Source: UBA2421 sp002343075 (lineage in GTDB: Bacteria; Planctomycetota; Phycisphaerae; Tepidisphaerales; Tepidisphaeraceae). From it: 64,000 nt of DNA. Each line of letters begins with the position of its first letter. Position 1 is the stretch's first letter. Shown piece after piece: positions 26,900 to 35,277 of the stretch. The notes under the pieces are model-generated. The model searched no databases. It had not been told where the DNA came from and saw only the letters and a program-made list of their open reading frames with translations. A program made the translations under genes and the position numbers. Where the stretch lies: assembly GCA_937982565.1 (NCBI GenBank), contig CALJLN010000027.1, forward strand, positions 1 through 64,000, in the 5' to 3' direction.

Positions 26900-27427
26900 T
26901 TACTTCGCCAGCCCAAACACAATCGCGCCCGGCGACTTCATGGTGATCTGCTTCTGCGGGCCGACAATCCTGGCGACCTCGTCAGGCGTCTTTCCGCCTT
27001 CTTCGGCGATGTGACGCGCGTCGTCTTCGCTGATTTCCTTGATCGCCAGTTCGCCTTCGACAATTGCCGGCTTGCCAACAGCGTCGAGTGGAATGAGTCG
27101 CCCATCGACAGGGCAGGTGAATTTGACGAACAACGGCTTGCCGCCGTCGGTCATTTCCAGCCAGCAGCCTTTTTTCGCGCAAACCTTGCTCACCGTCCCG
27201 GCGACGCGCACCGGCTTGCCCTCGTATTGCGACACATCTCCCAGCAACTTCGCCGCGGGGATGGCGCTACCCTCCGGATTTACCGGCGAGCCGAAAGACG
27301 CATAAACCGCGCTCGACTGCGCCGCGCCGGCCGACGCCGATTCAGCCGTATGTGATGATTTCGTGCCGCATCCGGCTACCAGGGTGGCGAGGGTTCCGAT
27401 TGCAATCAGCTTGATCACGCGGTTCAT
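26900..27427 (-). CDS. DUF4920-like lipoprotein
   Basis: A 175-residue predicted lipoprotein. The signal peptide ends in the lipobox LVAGC with Cys20, so the mature protein is anchored to a membrane facing the periplasm. The body matches the DUF4920 family: YEGKPVRVAGTVSKVC, then KKGCWLEM, and CPVDG with further Cys. This is an OB-like fold of unknown function. I use the ATG at 27427 with GGAGA upstream. Conserved cysteines (AKKGCW and FTCPVDG) may bind a metal or form a disulfide. No partner gene is clear from the surroundings. Confidence 0.8.
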   Translation of the reverse strand: MNRVIKLIAIGTLATLVAGCGTKSSHTAESASAGAAQSSAVYASFGSPVNPEGSAIPAAKLLGDVSQYEGKPVRVAGTVSKVCAKKGCWLEMTDGGKPLFVKFTCPVDGRLIPLDAVGKPAIVEGELAIKEISEDDARHIAEEGGKTPDEVARIVGPQKQITMKSPGAIVFGLAK

Positions 27428-27459
27428 AGCAATTCTCCAGTCGAAAAATGGATCGTATC

Positions 27460-27711
27460 TTAACGAATGTTGTTCCACTGTCGTTCAAGCTCAGTCACTT
27501 CCGACTGCCGCTCGACCCAGCGATGCAACTTATAGTAACCCAACACACTTCGCTTGGCGATGGGGCAGTTAACGATGTCGTCGATGCTCATGCCGGTGAA
27601 ATCCATCAGCCGTTGCATGGGCCGCTGAAGCTGCACATGCTCGATCGGCGCAACCTCCGGCAAGCGCCGACCGCGGGCGGTACCGAACAGATTGGAAAAC
27701 TCAAAGCCCAT
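27460..27711 (-). CDS. Small hypothetical protein, 83 aa
   Basis: I do not recognise the family. The 83-residue frame has a protein-like composition with several aromatic residues, a mid-region MQRLMDFTGMSIDDIVNCPI, and a basic-acidic C-terminal helix ending in RQWNN. It has no membrane segment or signal peptide. It ends 32 bases before the start of the DUF4920 gene on the same strand, which supports it as a small upstream gene of that unit, though it could also be chance. Confidence 0.5.
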   Translation of the reverse strand: MGFEFSNLFGTARGRRLPEVAPIEHVQLQRPMQRLMDFTGMSIDDIVNCPIAKRSVLGYYKLHRWVERQSEVTELERQWNNIR

Positions 27712-27821
27712 TCGTGCTGTCCAGAATTCTCGGGAGTTGAACGCGTGCGGCGACCTTCATGTCTCCGGCATCTCACCTTCTGTCATCGCCGCAGCCGCCC
27801 GACTGTGCCGATCAGCCACAT

Positions 27822-28856
27822 TTAGCTCTCCGGCTCGCTGTAGGTAGCTGCGTCGATGATTGTATGCCGACCAGTGACTGCAGACACAATCCGGTCGACG
27901 TGAACATGACAATTCTCAATGAACACGGTGTATCGATCCTGCGTTCCCCCGACGGCGGTGCCCGCGACGTAGATGCCGGGGATATTGGTCTGCATCGTCT
28001 GCGGGTCAAAGCGCGGAGTTTGCGACTCGCCGTGCAGTTCCACGCCAACCTGCTTCAGCAGGGCATTGTCCTGCTCATATCCTATCAGCGACAGGACAAA
28101 GTCGGCCGGTACGTCGAACGTGTCATTTTGCCGGCGAAGCGTCACGTGCGTCGGCGTGATGGCGACTGGAACCGTGCTAAAGTGTACGGCAATCCGTTTC
28201 GACTCGTTCAACCCCTCGATCTCCGGCATCAACCAATACTTGATGCTCTTCTGAGGCAGTCGCTCGCGGCGGTAGCTGATCGTCACCCGCGCGCCTGCGT
28301 GGTGGCAACGCAATGCTGACTCAACGGCAGAGTTCTTTCCGCCGATAATGAGCGTGTTTTGTTGAAAATAGGCGTGCGGGTCCTGGAAGTAGCTCGACAC
28401 GTGCGGGAGATTTTCCCCGGGTATGCCCAGACGGCGCGGGCGATCAGTGCCGCCGGTGCAGAGAATGACGTTTTTTGCCCTCATCATGCGCGTCTGCCCG
28501 CCGCGCGGGCGGGTTGTGAGGGCAAATGCGCCGTCGGCCTGCCGTGCGATCGATGTGACCGGTTCGTAAGTGTGAATCTTCAAATCAAACTGAAGCACGA
28601 TCGATCGCAGGTATGCCAGATATTCTTCGCGCGTCGCCTTTTCCTGCGTCGCAGTTTGCAGCGGCACCCCGGCGATCGCGATGCGCTCGTTCGACGAGAA
28701 AAAATGTGTCAGCGGTGGAAACCAACTGATCGTGTAGCCAACTTGCCTCGCATCGAAATGTGCGTAGCGCAGCTTCGCCTGCTTCAGCCGCACGGCCAGC
28801 TCGATTCCGATAGGACCGGCACCGACGATCACCGCATCAAACACTTCAGAATTCAT
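27822..28856 (-). CDS. YpdA-like NAD(P)-binding reductase
   Basis: A 344-residue flavoprotein of the YpdA family, thioredoxin-reductase-like but without the CxxC pair. The first dinucleotide loop is GAGPIGIELAVRLKQA near residues 12-27, and the second is IGGKNSAVESALRCHHAGA. YpdA enzymes reduce bacillithiol disulfide with NADPH. Whether this organism makes bacillithiol is not shown here. I start at ATG 28856, with AGAGGG at a fitting distance; a GTG 30 bases upstream is possible. The gene stands alone. Confidence 0.75.
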   Translation of the reverse strand: MNSEVFDAVIVGAGPIGIELAVRLKQAKLRYAHFDARQVGYTISWFPPLTHFFSSNERIAIAGVPLQTATQEKATREEYLAYLRSIVLQFDLKIHTYEPVTSIARQADGAFALTTRPRGGQTRMMRAKNVILCTGGTDRPRRLGIPGENLPHVSSYFQDPHAYFQQNTLIIGGKNSAVESALRCHHAGARVTISYRRERLPQKSIKYWLMPEIEGLNESKRIAVHFSTVPVAITPTHVTLRRQNDTFDVPADFVLSLIGYEQDNALLKQVGVELHGESQTPRFDPQTMQTNIPGIYVAGTAVGGTQDRYTVFIENCHVHVDRIVSAVTGRHTIIDAATYSEPES

Positions 28857-29042
28857 CCGTCCGATTCCCTCTGCGATATACCTCACCTGCAGAAATCATA
28901 GCCGATGCTCCATCAACCCGCGTCAGGGGCAAAGAGGAATGAAAACAGCGGGTGGATCGACGCGCCACGCATGACGCCAACATAGCTGGAGTTTCACCGC
29001 AATTTGTCCGCCTGTAAGCCTTTGCAACCGCCGGCCGGGCGC

Positions 29043-29071
29043 TTGACACCCCCAAAGCACGGTCTTACTGT
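29043..29071 (+). promoter_or_regulatory. Promoter of the STAS/RsbW pair
   Basis: TTGACA (29043-29048), 17 bases, TACTGT (29066-29071). It predicts a start near 29078, about 50 bases before the STAS gene. The -10 match is only moderate. Confidence 0.5.
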
Positions 29072-29129
29072 TTACGATGCAAACCGGCGGCAATTGAAAC
29101 AGCCGGTGAGTTCACCGGGATGAACGCAC

Positions 29130-29489
29130 ATGTCCGAACCGATTCCGCCGATTTCTGTCGTTTCACATAAGAATATTCAAATCGTTGAGTTCACCAATAA
29201 CAAGATTCTGGACGAAGCCAACATTGAGGACATTCGCAAGACGCTCGATTCCCTCATCGATGAAGCGGAAAGGCCCAGCCTGCTCCTTGATTTTGTAACC
29301 GTCGACCACCTCTCGTCGGCTGCGCTGGGAATGTTGATTAACACCAATAACCGCGTGAAGAGCAAAAACGGCCAGTTGCGGCTTGCCAATATCAAACCGC
29401 AGATCATGGAAGTGTTTGTCATTACGAAGCTTAACAAGCTGTTCAAGATTCTACCGACCCGAGAAGAGGCGCTGGGTAGTTTTCTGTAG
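29130..29489 (+). CDS. STAS-domain anti-sigma factor antagonist
   Basis: A 119-residue single STAS domain protein of the SpoIIAA/RsbV type. The phosphorylatable serine is in VDHLSSAALGML (Ser62 or 63). KNIQIVEFTNNKILD and DFVTVDHLSS form the usual beta-alpha pattern. In the family, the dephosphorylated form binds the partner kinase and releases the sigma factor. The next gene encodes a RsbW-like kinase, so the two form a partner-switching module. The controlled sigma factor is not adjacent. Confidence 0.88.
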   Translation: MSEPIPPISVVSHKNIQIVEFTNNKILDEANIEDIRKTLDSLIDEAERPSLLLDFVTVDHLSSAALGMLINTNNRVKSKNGQLRLANIKPQIMEVFVITKLNKLFKILPTREEALGSFL

Positions 29490-29544
29490 TCTGTCGTCGC
29501 GCCCGGGCGACAGCAAATTGCCCGCGCGCCAGCGCGTTAAGATC

Positions 29545-29973
29545 GTGTCGGAGCGGCGAACCCGAGTGCAGCCTGTCAAGTTGAAATTCGATTTCCCGTC
29601 TGACCTGGCCCAGACCCGGGCCGTGCAGCAGCAGATCATGCAGGCGGTGCATGATCATGGCTACGCCGACGACGCCATCTTCGGCATTAAACTCTCGCTG
29701 GAAGAGGCGCTGGTGAACGCCGTCAAGCACGGCAACAAGCTCGACCCGAAAAAGTCGGTGCACGTCCGCGCCGAGGTGGGCGCGCAGCAAGTCGAGATCA
29801 CCATCGAGGACGAAGGCCCCGGCTTCGACCGAAGCAAAGTCCCCGACCCCACCGCCGACGAAAATCTCACCAAATGTTCAGGCCGAGGGCTTCTGCTCAT
29901 GGAGGCATATATGACAGAAGTCGAATACTCCAACAAAGGCCGCCGGCTCAGACTTCTCAAGAAGAAGAACTGA
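29545..29973 (+). CDS. RsbW-like anti-sigma factor kinase
   Basis: A 142-residue HATPase (HATPase_c_2) protein of the RsbW/SpoIIAB type. The N-box is SLEEALVNAVKHGN (about residues 51-64), the G1 box is EDEGPGFD (88-95), and the G2 box is GRGLLLM. It should phosphorylate the STAS partner encoded just upstream. I start at the GTG at 29545; a GTG at 29566 would remove seven residues. The upstream part of the open frame overlaps the STAS gene and is not family-like. There is no sigma factor gene next to it. Confidence 0.88.
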   Translation: MSERRTRVQPVKLKFDFPSDLAQTRAVQQQIMQAVHDHGYADDAIFGIKLSLEEALVNAVKHGNKLDPKKSVHVRAEVGAQQVEITIEDEGPGFDRSKVPDPTADENLTKCSGRGLLLMEAYMTEVEYSNKGRRLRLLKKKN

Positions 29974-30464
29974 GCGAGGTTGTTGCGGGGCTTCCTCTCA
30001 CTATCTGTCGCTCGCACAACGTGGCAAAGAATCATGTAGTGACACCTCGGGCAAAAAAAACTGCTCGGCGCTGCGCTGTGCGCGACTCGTGGCGCAGCGC
30101 GGGGGGTAGAGGGGGAAAGGATGAATGATGAATTATGAATGATGAATGGGGGAGGAGATTCCGCGATGAGGGCGTGTGCCCGGAGATGCCCGAAAATGCC
30201 CGATTTTTGAAAATACGCTTTTCTACTTAAATTTGCGGGCTGAAGGACCAGAAAGAATGACTCAAGTGTCTGCCAAGAATAGACTTACGCTTTGAAGCCA
30301 TTTCGGCGAAGTCGATGATCCGCCGACATTTCGGGTGCGCGCACCGGGCATTCCGCTACGCCGGGTCGTGGGCGCTTGCCTCGGGTGGCTAGCGGAGGTA
30401 TAAAACTTGGCTCGCCTTTCTGAAGACGGAAGAGGCGTATTTTCTATTCGACAGGACGGTTGTC
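29974..30464. other. Intergenic gap with simple repeat
   Basis: No gene is supported. It holds a 9-base stem (GCGCTGCGC, 30068-30076; GCGCAGCGC, 30092-30100), a direct repeat of GATGAATGATGAA (about 30119-30150), and the rpmA promoter. L21, which usually precedes L27, is not here. Confidence 0.6.
30376..30404 (+). promoter_or_regulatory. Promoter of rpmA
   Basis: TTGCCT (30376-30381), 17 bases, TATAAA (30399-30404). It predicts a start near 30411 and a leader of about 54 bases. Confidence 0.5.
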
Positions 30465-30725
30465 ATGGCTCATAAGAAAGGCGGCGGTTCGTCTCGCAAC
30501 GGCCGCGATAGCAATCCGCAGTACCGTGGTGTCAAAGTCTACGGCGGGCAGTTTGTGCCCGCAGGTGGCATCATCGTGCGCCAACGCGGCACGCAGTATC
30601 ACCCCGGATTCAACGTCGGCCTGGGAAGCGATTACACCATCTTCGCGCTCAAGGATGGCAAGGTCGAGTTCCAGGGACGGAAGGTGCATGTTCGCGAAGA
30701 AGTGCCCGCGGGTGCCAAGAACTAG
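30465..30725 (+). CDS. rpmA: 50S ribosomal protein L27
   Basis: An 86-residue L27, a large-subunit protein at the peptidyl transferase centre. The start AHKKGGGSSRNGRDS is the classic L27 N-terminus with no Firmicutes-type leader extension. RGVKVYGGQFVPAGGIIVRQR and GRDYTIFALKDG-like sequence follow. The gene is not preceded by rplU, unlike in most bacteria, and is followed by obgE after about 175 bases. Confidence 0.97.
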   Translation: MAHKKGGGSSRNGRDSNPQYRGVKVYGGQFVPAGGIIVRQRGTQYHPGFNVGLGSDYTIFALKDGKVEFQGRKVHVREEVPAGAKN

Positions 30726-30756
30726 GTCTCGCGACGAAGTGGGATCGCGGTAAAGA

Positions 30757-30846
30757 TCTAGAGACGTAGAGAAATCGAGACGGAGAGACGAAGTGGTGCG
30801 CGAACGTCGCCATCTCGTCTCTCTGTGTCGCTTTATCGTCTGATCT
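30757..30846. repeat. Long GA/CT-rich imperfect inverted repeat
   Basis: A GA-rich segment at about 30757-30796 is an imperfect reverse complement of a CT-rich segment at about 30811-30846, with a loop near 14 bases. It lies between rpmA and obgE. It may fold in the mRNA or be a relic of a palindromic element. It lacks a T-run, so it is not an obvious terminator. Confidence 0.6.
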
Positions 30847-30900
30847 AGTCGTATTCGACTCGTTGTCTCCTCGTCGTCTCTTCGGCTTTCTGTCTCCACC

Positions 30901-32028
30901 ATGTTCATCGATACCGCCATCATCCATGTCAAGGCCGGCGACGGTGGGAACGGGTGCGTTTCGTTTCGGCGGGAAAAGTACATCCCCAAAGGCGGCCCCG
31001 ACGGCGGCGATGGTGGCAACGGCGGGTCGATCATCTTCGTGGCTGATGACAACAAAAATACACTCCTGGATTTTGCCGGAAAACATCACTGGAAAGCACG
31101 CTCGGGCCAGGCGGGCATGGGAAAAAAAATGTATGGCCGGCGCGGCGACGACATGATCGTCCCTGTCCCGCCGGGCACAGTTGTCTACGATATTGAAAAA
31201 GAGTTGACCATTGCCGACTTGACCGAAGCCGGCCGGCAGATCACGATCGCCCGCGGGGGAAAAGGGGGAAAGGGCAACTGGCATTTCCGATCGCCGACGA
31301 ATCAGGCGCCGCGCTATGCCGAGCCGGGCACCGAAGGCGAAGAGCGAACCCTTCGGCTGGAGTTGAAGCTGATCGCCGATGTCGGGCTGGTCGGTATGCC
31401 CAACGCCGGCAAGAGCACACTGCTCAGCGCCGTCTCCGCGGCGCGGCCGAAGATCGCTGATTACCCCTTCACCACCCTCGAACCCCAACTCGGCATCGCC
31501 GAACTGGTTGGCGGACGCCGACTGGTGATCGCGGACATTCCGGGACTGATCGAGGGCGCGCAACATGGCGCAGGACTCGGGCACGCGTTTCTGAAGCACA
31601 TCGAACGTACCAAGACCATCGTGCATCTGCTCGACCTGTATCCCGCGGACGAGTCCGACCCTGCGGCGAACTACCGCACAATTCGCAAAGAGCTGGAGGC
31701 GTTTAGCGACGAGCTTGCCGAAAAGCCTGAACTGATCGTTGCCAACAAGATCGACTTATCGCCGGATGATGATTCGGCCCTGAAGAAGCTGCGGAAAAGT
31801 TTGCGCGGCAAGAAAGTGATCGCGATCAGCGGCGCGACCCGAAATGGAACGACCGAGTTGCTGGAAGCCATGTGGGGCACACTGGTCGGTGAAAAGCTTG
31901 CAGGAGATAAGTTGGGCAGCGAGCTTGCCGGCCCGAATTCGTCAAAAGCTCCATCGACACCGAAGCCGGGTTCGCGGGCGAGGAAGGCTCCCAACCCGTT
32001 CGCCGCCGCGGGGCGGTCGGCGCGGTAG
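30901..32028 (+). CDS. obgE: Obg family GTPase
   Basis: A 375-residue ObgE/CgtA GTPase, involved in late large ribosomal subunit assembly and stress. The N-terminal glycine-rich Obg domain (about 1-158) contains VKAGDGGNGCVSFRREKYI and GGPDGGDGGNGG. The G domain follows with GMPNAGKSTLL (P-loop), PFTTLEPQLG (switch), DIPGLIEGAQ (G3) and NKID (G4). A Pro/Ser/Arg-rich tail closes it. There is no clear ribosome-binding site before the ATG. It follows L27, the usual order in many genomes. Confidence 0.97.
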   Translation: MFIDTAIIHVKAGDGGNGCVSFRREKYIPKGGPDGGDGGNGGSIIFVADDNKNTLLDFAGKHHWKARSGQAGMGKKMYGRRGDDMIVPVPPGTVVYDIEKELTIADLTEAGRQITIARGGKGGKGNWHFRSPTNQAPRYAEPGTEGEERTLRLELKLIADVGLVGMPNAGKSTLLSAVSAARPKIADYPFTTLEPQLGIAELVGGRRLVIADIPGLIEGAQHGAGLGHAFLKHIERTKTIVHLLDLYPADESDPAANYRTIRKELEAFSDELAEKPELIVANKIDLSPDDDSALKKLRKSLRGKKVIAISGATRNGTTELLEAMWGTLVGEKLAGDKLGSELAGPNSSKAPSTPKPGSRARKAPNPFAAAGRSAR

Positions 32029-32108
32029 GGGATGAATCCTGCGGCGCGTGTGGCTGGATCGGTCGAGATTCCGATAGAGAGTGAAGTACGAGCAGAGGAA
32101 AGACAACG

Positions 32109-32612
32109 ATGGCCAAGACTCCAAAAAAGTCCGATAATGCTACGGTCAATGCAGAGAAGCCGAAAGCAGCGAAGAAATCGGCGGCGGGGAAATCTGAACT
32201 CGGCGCGACTGCGCCTGTCAAAGCAGCCCCGGCCAAACCGGCGCCAGTGAAGGCGGCGCAAGCGGCACCTGCGGATAAGCGCCCCGCAGCAAAAAAGCCC
32301 GCCGCAAAGCCCGCGCTCATGGGCGGGGGGCTTGTTGACTCGGGCCTGCTCGCATCGTCCGCGGCCAACTTCCTGCTGGCTCGCGCCAAAGGCCGGCACC
32401 AGATGCAAGCCGAAAACACCGCGAGCATTTCGCAGATCAAGAGCGATCTGGCAAAACCCGCCTCGGCGGTCGCCGGCGAGTTGATCGATCAACACAGCGA
32501 AGGCACCGGTGGCAAGCGCCCCAACCTGCCCGGCGGGCACGGCGCGCCGCACAGCCAGACCGTCGGCCACGCCAACCAGCGCACGAGCGTTCCGCGCCGC
32601 ACCGCGGGATGA
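32109..32612 (+). CDS. Ala/Lys/Pro-rich protein, 167 aa
   Basis: I do not recognise a family. The first half is rich in Lys, Ala and Pro with PAKPAP- and KKPAAKPA-type repeats, like histone H1-style or low-complexity DNA-binding tails. The second half is Gly/Ser/His-rich, with GGGLVDSGLLASSAANFLLA. The start follows AGAGGAAAG. It lies 80 bases downstream of obgE on the same strand and may be co-transcribed. A role in nucleoid binding is a guess from composition. Confidence 0.6.
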   Translation: MAKTPKKSDNATVNAEKPKAAKKSAAGKSELGATAPVKAAPAKPAPVKAAQAAPADKRPAAKKPAAKPALMGGGLVDSGLLASSAANFLLARAKGRHQMQAENTASISQIKSDLAKPASAVAGELIDQHSEGTGGKRPNLPGGHGAPHSQTVGHANQRTSVPRRTAG

Positions 32613-32648
32613 ACGGCGCTGGCGATCAGCGGGCATTTGCGTGTATGT

Positions 32649-32918
32649 TCAGATAACTTGTTTAATGTAGACATCGACGATGTCGCGGGGATTGAAGTCG
32701 ATGCGCTGCTCGAAGGTGCCGGCAAGTCCGGTCCGGTCCAGCGCGATGATCCAGCCTTGCTCGACGATGAGATCGTCAATCACCCGCCCATCCTTCAGCG
32801 TCGCGCGAAGCACCGCGGTGTACTTCCGCTTGGGCGCGCCCGACTGAACGAGCATCTGCCGCCAGGCTTCGGGCAACACTTTGGCAAGGCGATTGCGTGG
32901 GGGGGTTTTTGAGTGCAT
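32649..32918 (-). CDS. Small conserved-looking protein, 89 aa
   Basis: An 89-residue protein with basic N-terminus (PPRNRLAKVLPEAWRQML) and an acidic, strand-rich C-terminus (GRVIDDLIVEQGW, then DIVDVYIKQVI). I do not recognise a family. It ends an operon-like pair: its start lies eight bases after the stop of the dus gene on the same strand, so coupling is likely. No membrane segment is present. Confidence 0.6.
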   Translation of the reverse strand: MHSKTPPRNRLAKVLPEAWRQMLVQSGAPKRKYTAVLRATLKDGRVIDDLIVEQGWIIALDRTGLAGTFEQRIDFNPRDIVDVYIKQVI

Positions 32919-32926
32919 CTTTCCGC

Positions 32927-34033
32927 TTAGGTTTCACATGTCTGCATCGCCGGATCGTCATTGACTTCATCGGCGGCGGTGCTGGCTGGCCAGACACCTC
33001 CGCCGTTGCTTTCGTAAAATCGAGTCAGCACGGCTTGCCAATCGCGCAGGCTTCTTACTTCGATGAACGCTTTCTTCACATCGTGCGCGTCGGGGTGAAA
33101 TCGCGCGTACTTGATTCCCATCTTGCGCATGCGCCGTCCGGCAAGCTGCTCGCCATGGATCTGCATCGCGATGTCGAAGTGTTCGGTGAGTGCGGCGCGC
33201 TGCTCGGGAATGGAGGGAGGGGACAGTGACTCGCAGGCCGAGGGATCAAAGGGTGACTTCAAAGATTCGCCGCCGCGCTGCATCTCTCGTTTTTGAAGCA
33301 GCAGGCGTGCGTCTCGAAAGATCCAGGGATTTCCAATCGCGCCGCGGGCGATCCATACCATGTCGACTTCGGTTTCGTCGAGCATGCGCACGGCGTCTTC
33401 GGCGGTGAAGACATCGCCGCTTCCGATGATGGTGTTGCGGGGGTATCGCTGCTTCAGCTCGCGAAGCGCGCGCCAGTCGGCCCGGCCCAGGTATTTCTGC
33501 TCCACCGTTCTGCCGTGCACGCGCACTGCCGCGAAGCCAAGCCGCCAGGCTTCGTCGATCAACTCGAAGAGCGCGCCTTGGTTATCGGGCGAATCGTCGA
33601 AGGCGCGTCGGAGCGAGACAGTGAGCGTCGTGCGGGGCAACTGCTGGCGAACGGCGCGAAGAATCGAGTGGCCGCGCGACACGTCGCGCAGCATGTGTCC
33701 GCCGCGCGATTTGTTCTTGATCTTCTTTACCGGGCAGGCAAAGTTGAGATCAACAACGTCGTACCCCCGCTCGGCGAGAATGCGCGCCGCCGGGGCCATC
33801 GTTTCTGGTTCGCTTCCGATAATCTGGCCGGCGACAGGGTGATCGTCGTCGTTGATATCAATCGACTTACGCAACCCTTCTCCGCCGGCAAGCATAATGG
33901 TATCGAGCAGGGCTTCGGTCACCGCATAAGGGCAACCGCGTCGGCGGGCGACGACGCGCATCGCGCGGTCGCTATACCCGGCCAGGCCGGCCTGGCAGAA
34001 GGGCGCACTGATTGTGAGCGGGCCGAGGTTCAT
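32927..34033 (-). CDS. tRNA-dihydrouridine synthase
   Basis: A 368-residue Dus-family flavoenzyme, which reduces uridine in the tRNA D-loop with NADPH and FMN. Signatures are QAGLAGYSDRAMRVVARRRG near the start, NFACPVKKIKNKSRGGHML with the catalytic Cys, AVRVHGRTVEQKYLGRADW, and IGSGDVFTAEDA with the phosphate-binding glycine. The subfamily (DusA, B or C type) cannot be fixed by eye. It is followed by the 89-residue gene at eight bases. Length matches the family. Confidence 0.9.
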   Translation of the reverse strand: MNLGPLTISAPFCQAGLAGYSDRAMRVVARRRGCPYAVTEALLDTIMLAGGEGLRKSIDINDDDHPVAGQIIGSEPETMAPAARILAERGYDVVDLNFACPVKKIKNKSRGGHMLRDVSRGHSILRAVRQQLPRTTLTVSLRRAFDDSPDNQGALFELIDEAWRLGFAAVRVHGRTVEQKYLGRADWRALRELKQRYPRNTIIGSGDVFTAEDAVRMLDETEVDMVWIARGAIGNPWIFRDARLLLQKREMQRGGESLKSPFDPSACESLSPPSIPEQRAALTEHFDIAMQIHGEQLAGRRMRKMGIKYARFHPDAHDVKKAFIEVRSLRDWQAVLTRFYESNGGGVWPASTAADEVNDDPAMQTCET

Positions 34034-34126
34034 CCACCACCGATTGTAGCAGAAGCTGCGTCAGACCGGTGAGCGTCAACAGCGATCTGTTCACATGAAA
34101 CACCGCGATGTTCGGAGGCATGAGCT

Positions 34127-34639
34127 TCAACGATAAGGGCGCGAGCGATGCCGCCGGCGCCATTTACCGGTCACCAGTGGCCGGCCAAGGAGGGTCATCA
34201 CAGCGAGCGCGCCAGCAACCGCAGCAGGAGGTAGCGGGACTGCCACCGTCGCGATGTCGATTCGTGTGGAGGTGTTCGCCAGGCTTGAAGTGCCGAACGA
34301 GGGAACCGACTGGCCATCAGGGAACGAGATGGAGCCATCGTCGATCCATGCGCCGGAGACGTGTGCGTTGGTCTGTGAGAGCGAACTCTCCGACAAGGCG
34401 CTCACAACAGCCGAGTCATCGATCGCACCGATGTCATCGCCGAGATTATCGGCGATCCGTCGCGGCGCATCATCAAACACCGCCGTCGCGAGCAGACGAT
34501 TGTCGTCAGCGTTCATCACTCCGATGACGAAATCGGCCTCTTCCATGAGCGGAAAGCCGATGTTGCTCAAACCGCCGCGGGCGTGTGCCGCAGTTAAGAG
34601 CAGGCCGACGGAGAAGAATAGCCAGTTCGCCCATCGCAT
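34127..34639 (-). CDS. Secreted protein with VPLPPA-type anchor
   Basis: A 170-residue protein with an N-terminal signal peptide (WANWLFFSVGLLLTAAHARG) and a C-terminal VPLPPAAVAGALAVMTLLG followed by a basic tail. The latter resembles VPLPA-CTERM sorting signals, a variant of PEP-CTERM with a Pro-rich motif, one helix and a basic cluster. The middle part is Ser/Asp-rich and has no known domain. It is likely displayed on the surface or released after processing. It stands alone on the minus strand. Confidence 0.7.
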   Translation of the reverse strand: MRWANWLFFSVGLLLTAAHARGGLSNIGFPLMEEADFVIGVMNADDNRLLATAVFDDAPRRIADNLGDDIGAIDDSAVVSALSESSLSQTNAHVSGAWIDDGSISFPDGQSVPSFGTSSLANTSTRIDIATVAVPLPPAAVAGALAVMTLLGRPLVTGKWRRRHRSRPYR

Positions 34640-34712
34640 GTTGCGACGAATGAATCGGCCACTCTACCGCCGTCTCAATAGCCAAAATATTGGGTGTCCG
34701 ATAAGCCGGGTA

Positions 34713-35174
34713 TCAAGCCGACTTGCGCGCCGCGGAGGCGATCTTCTCAACCGCGCGTGGTTCGAGAATCGGCTGCTCTTCGACCGCGGCGATGCGACCA
34801 TTCTTGTCGATCACCACCGTCCCGCGCTTGCCGCAGTTAAATGGCTGTTCGCCCATGAACATTCCGTACGCCTTCACCATGGCGCGCGTCGGATCGGAAA
34901 GCAGGTCATAGCCGATGCCAAACTGTTTCTTGAACGCGGCGTGGGTGAACGGGCTGTCGGTCGAAACGCCGAACACAATTGTGTCGCCATCTGGCGCGAT
35001 CTGTCCCAGACCTGCTGTGAACGAACAGTGTTCGTCCGTGCAGACCGGCGAGAAATCCATCGGGTAGAACAAGAGCACCACCGTCTTGCCGCGCAGATCG
35101 GCGAGTTTTACCTTCTTCGTATGGTCCTGCGTCATCAGCTCGAAATCGGGTGCGGGATCGCCAACAGTTAACAT
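34713..35174 (-). CDS. Peroxiredoxin, Bcp/PrxQ type
   Basis: A 153-residue peroxiredoxin, reducing hydroperoxides with a thiol donor. The peroxidatic Cys is in MDFSPVCTDEHC (about Cys45), and the second Cys five residues later (Cys50) matches the PrxQ/Bcp resolving position. GDPAPDFELMTQD and GVSTDSPFTHAAF are typical. The start has three ATG in a row after AGGAG; the third (35174) gives the best spacing, so it is used. The gene stands alone between the VPLPPA-type gene and a small gene on the other strand. Confidence 0.9.
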   Translation of the reverse strand: MLTVGDPAPDFELMTQDHTKKVKLADLRGKTVVLLFYPMDFSPVCTDEHCSFTAGLGQIAPDGDTIVFGVSTDSPFTHAAFKKQFGIGYDLLSDPTRAMVKAYGMFMGEQPFNCGKRGTVVIDKNGRIAAVEEQPILEPRAVEKIASAARKSA

Positions 35175-35277
35175 CATCATCTCCTTATTTGATCGAACCA
35201 AGTATAGGTAAGACAAGGCCGGGGACAATTGCCATTCGTCGCCAGCGCCAGTTCAATTCAAAACGAAACCGACTACG

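Noticed and set aside
30068..30100. GCGCTGCGC hairpin as a minus-strand terminator with an A-run
   Set aside because: No minus-strand gene reads into it, so it would terminate nothing; it may be a chance dyad.
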